Of a stretch of 41,128 nucleotides of DNA, positions 39,839-41,128 are shown in pieces. The stretch is from a virus. Both the position numbers and the translations under genes were made by a program. Positions within the stretch are counted from its first letter, which is position 1, and the number at the start of each line of letters is the position of its first letter. The DNA lies in the IMG/VR virus record IMGVR_UViG_3300007539_000049, positions 1 through 41,128 of that record, one strand, 5' to 3'. The notes under the pieces are model-generated. The model ran no database searches and was not told the DNA's origin. It was given only the letters and a program-made list of their open reading frames with translations.

Positions 39839-41128
39839 AAGTCCTACTCCACCTATCGATCACACCGTGATCATCGAAGCAACGATACTGAGCTAGAGAC
39901 TATACCAGCACTCCTACCTTCGCAATTTGTATCTTCTACTGTACGCATGCCAACCAGAGTATACGCGCCTGATGGTAGCTCTAGAACAGAGCTAAAGCCT
40001 TTCAGTTTTAAAGGAAGGGAGTATCTAAAGAAGCCCTACAACACTGACGCATCACGTATACTATTGATGTGCGGTCGTCAGGTTGAGAAGAGTACTCTGC
40101 TAGGTAACACCTGCCTAGCTCACGCAGCACTTCGTAGGTTCTTCAGAGCTTTGTACGTCAGCCCTACTCAGCAGCAGACAGAGACCTTTTCTAGAGATAG
40201 GTTAGAGGCACCCATAGACTGTAGTCCTGAGCTTACACAATTCATTACCGGCAAGGGTGCTAAGACTAAGAACAACGTACTGTACAAGAAATTCTTAACC
40301 GGCTCCGACATAACACTAAGGTACGCTTTCCTGTCTGCTGCACGTATTCGTGGTGTGTCTGCAGATATGCTTATGATCGACGAGCTACAGGACATACTCA
40401 CAGACATCATACCTGTTATCGAGGAGGCACTGTCTCACTCGGAGTACAAGATATTTAGGTATTCGGGCACACCTAAGTCCTTAGATAACACCATTGCCTA
40501 CTATTGGGAGAGATTCTCTACCCAGAACGAGTGGTTGATTCCATGCGATACATGCGGCTCAAAGCACTTCGGTTCCAGGCATTGGAACAGGGCGGGTATG
40601 AAGAACATAGGTAGCGAGGGTCTTGTTTGTTCTAAGTGCCTAGCCCTTATAAACCCACAGCATGAAGATGCGCAGTGGGTCTCATTCAACCCTAAGCCAG
40701 ATGTTCCTCAGCCCTTTGAAGGATATCGTATTACTCAGCTAATAACACCCTGGGTGTCTTGGGACGATATTCTAAACAAGCTGAAAATCTATAAGCCTCA
40801 GAAGTTCTACAATGAGGTGTTAGGCTACGGCTTCGATATGGGCGAAAGACCACTTACTTCCGGCGACATAAAAAAGTGCTGTAACGAAGCCATAACTCTG
40901 ACGAACCAAAAGCACGTAAGTAAAACCACTATGCACTTTGCAGGCATAGACTGGGGCACTGGCGAGAACGCGTACACTGTTATAGTTGTAGGTGGCTACT
41001 ACGGCGGTAAGTTTAGAATAGTCTATGCCCGTAGATTTGAGGGCGAGGAAACAGACCCCGAAGTGACCATGCGTATGGTCTGTCAGATAATACGTAGATT
41101 TCGATGCGTGCTCGTAGGTACTGACTAC
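39800..41128 (+). CDS. Terminase large subunit (TerL), 3' end outside window
   Basis: 443 codons are visible. I place the start at ATG 39800, which has AGGAG nine bases upstream; ATG 39947 is in frame but lacks a ribosome site and would remove the plausible segment IPALLPSQFVSSTVRMP. Visible motifs are Walker A MCGRQVEKST (about 90-99, with Glu in place of the usual Gly before Lys), Walker B LMIDELQD, the coupling segment YSGTPKS, an inserted zinc ribbon (PCDTCGSK and VCSKC) and the beginning of the RNase-H-like nuclease, FAGIDWGTG. TerL pumps DNA into the prohead through the portal and cuts the concatemer. The remaining nuclease residues lie beyond the window. Confidence 0.9.
   Translation, partial: MRLKVKPARNKTHKSYSTYRSHRDHRSNDTELETIPALLPSQFVSSTVRMPTRVYAPDGSSRTELKPFSFKGREYLKKPYNTDASRILLMCGRQVEKSTLLGNTCLAHAALRRFFRALYVSPTQQQTETFSRDRLEAPIDCSPELTQFITGKGAKTKNNVLYKKFLTGSDITLRYAFLSAARIRGVSADMLMIDELQDILTDIIPVIEEALSHSEYKIFRYSGTPKSLDNTIAYYWERFSTQNEWLIPCDTCGSKHFGSRHWNRAGMKNIGSEGLVCSKCLALINPQHEDAQWVSFNPKPDVPQPFEGYRITQLITPWVSWDDILNKLKIYKPQKFYNEVLGYGFDMGERPLTSGDIKKCCNEAITLTNQKHVSKTTMHFAGIDWGTGENAYTVIVVGGYYGGKFRIVYARRFEGEETDPEVTMRMVCQIIRRFRCVLVGTDY
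39858..39872. repeat. GATC-N7-GATC palindrome, copy 13
   Basis: The sequence is GATCACACCGTGATC, in the first 25 codons of the terminase gene where it encodes RSHRDH, and 20 bases upstream of the minus-strand gene start. It lies between that start and the minus-strand -10 element. Confidence 0.85.
39899..39925 (-). promoter_or_regulatory. Candidate extended -10 promoter for the minus-strand gene
   Basis: On the minus strand TGGTATAGT gives a TGn extended -10 with TATAGT (39899-39904), five of six bases of consensus, and TTGCGA lies 15 bases upstream (39920-39925). The start would be near 39892, leaving a leader of about 54 bases that contains palindrome copy 13. Confidence 0.5.

Noticed and set aside
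4561-39872. GATC-N7-GATC elements as CRP-like binding sites
   Set aside because: CRP sites read TGTGATC toward GATCACA with the GATC parts inside; here the GATC parts are outside and the GTG/CAC inside, and copies lie deep in genes rather than at promoters.
4561-39872. GATC-N7-GATC elements as transcription terminators
   Set aside because: The stems are short, no copy is followed by a U tract, and most lie in the middle of essential genes.
1-41128. tRNA genes, CRISPR arrays, integrase or insertion sequences
   Set aside because: Scanning showed no cloverleaf-like segment in the few noncoding gaps, no regularly spaced short repeats with unique spacers, and no recombinase or transposase motifs.

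Overview
The window is part of the genome of a tailed double-stranded DNA bacteriophage. It carries virion genes (portal, large terminase, baseplate/tail proteins, a giant beta-helical tailspike), a complete leftward replication and recombination cluster (family A DNA polymerase, DnaG-like primase, DnaB-like helicase, RecA-like recombinase, two nucleases of Holliday-junction-resolvase type, a uracil-DNA-glycosylase-fold protein), and no rRNA, ribosomal protein or metabolic gene. I saw no tRNA, integrase or CRISPR. Strong AGGAGG-type ribosome sites and a consensus sigma70-like promoter point to a bacterial host, which I cannot name.

Layout. Bases 1-10168 (+) are late tail genes: a baseplate/tail protein cut by the window edge, two small tail proteins and a 1859-residue tailspike. 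A 12-bp-stem hairpin at 10174-10210 separates these from a converging minus-strand operon at 10219-21354 whose genes overlap or nearly touch. That operon starts at a TTGACA-N17-TAGTAT promoter (21380-21408) embedded in an 11-bp inverted repeat. One further minus-strand gene (21455-21706) lies just upstream. From 21799 to 39576 a second (+) late block encodes an unknown virion-type protein, an unknown protein, the portal, a 2080-residue RNA polymerase, a baseplate spike, three unknown proteins, an SNF2-type helicase and a small cysteine protein, and ends at an intrinsic terminator (39564-39593). The large terminase begins near 39800 and runs off the window.

The two most striking things are these. 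First, the RNA polymerase is a single polypeptide fusing complete bacterial-type beta and beta' cores (NADFDGD catalytic loop, trigger loop, second zinc site), with the first beta' zinc domain deleted; it sits inside the virion operon, translationally coupled to the spike gene. Second, a symmetric 15-bp element, GATCACR-N-YGTGATC (strict core GATC-N7-GATC), occurs 13 times across the window where about 0.6 is expected, spaced mostly 2.2-4.5 kb, in unrelated genes, in different reading frames and between genes. It looks like a genome-wide binding site for an unknown dimeric protein.

Immediately upstream of the polymerase gene is a compact minus-strand regulatory island (about 25386-26076): a promoter-like motif, a 5' hairpin, a 24-codon mini-ORF with a perfect ribosome site, a 33-bp perfect palindrome holding one of the 13 elements, a strand-specific intrinsic terminator with seven U, then a 55-residue membrane-type protein and a 75-residue cysteine-rich protein followed by another terminator. 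This resembles an attenuated leader or a small RNA unit facing the polymerase start.

Inferred working of the phage: host RNA polymerase reads the leftward replication operon from the sigma70-like promoter; the phage polymerase, made late or carried in the virion, reads a different promoter class; the 13 palindromes may link repression, chromosome organisation or packaging across both transcription directions.
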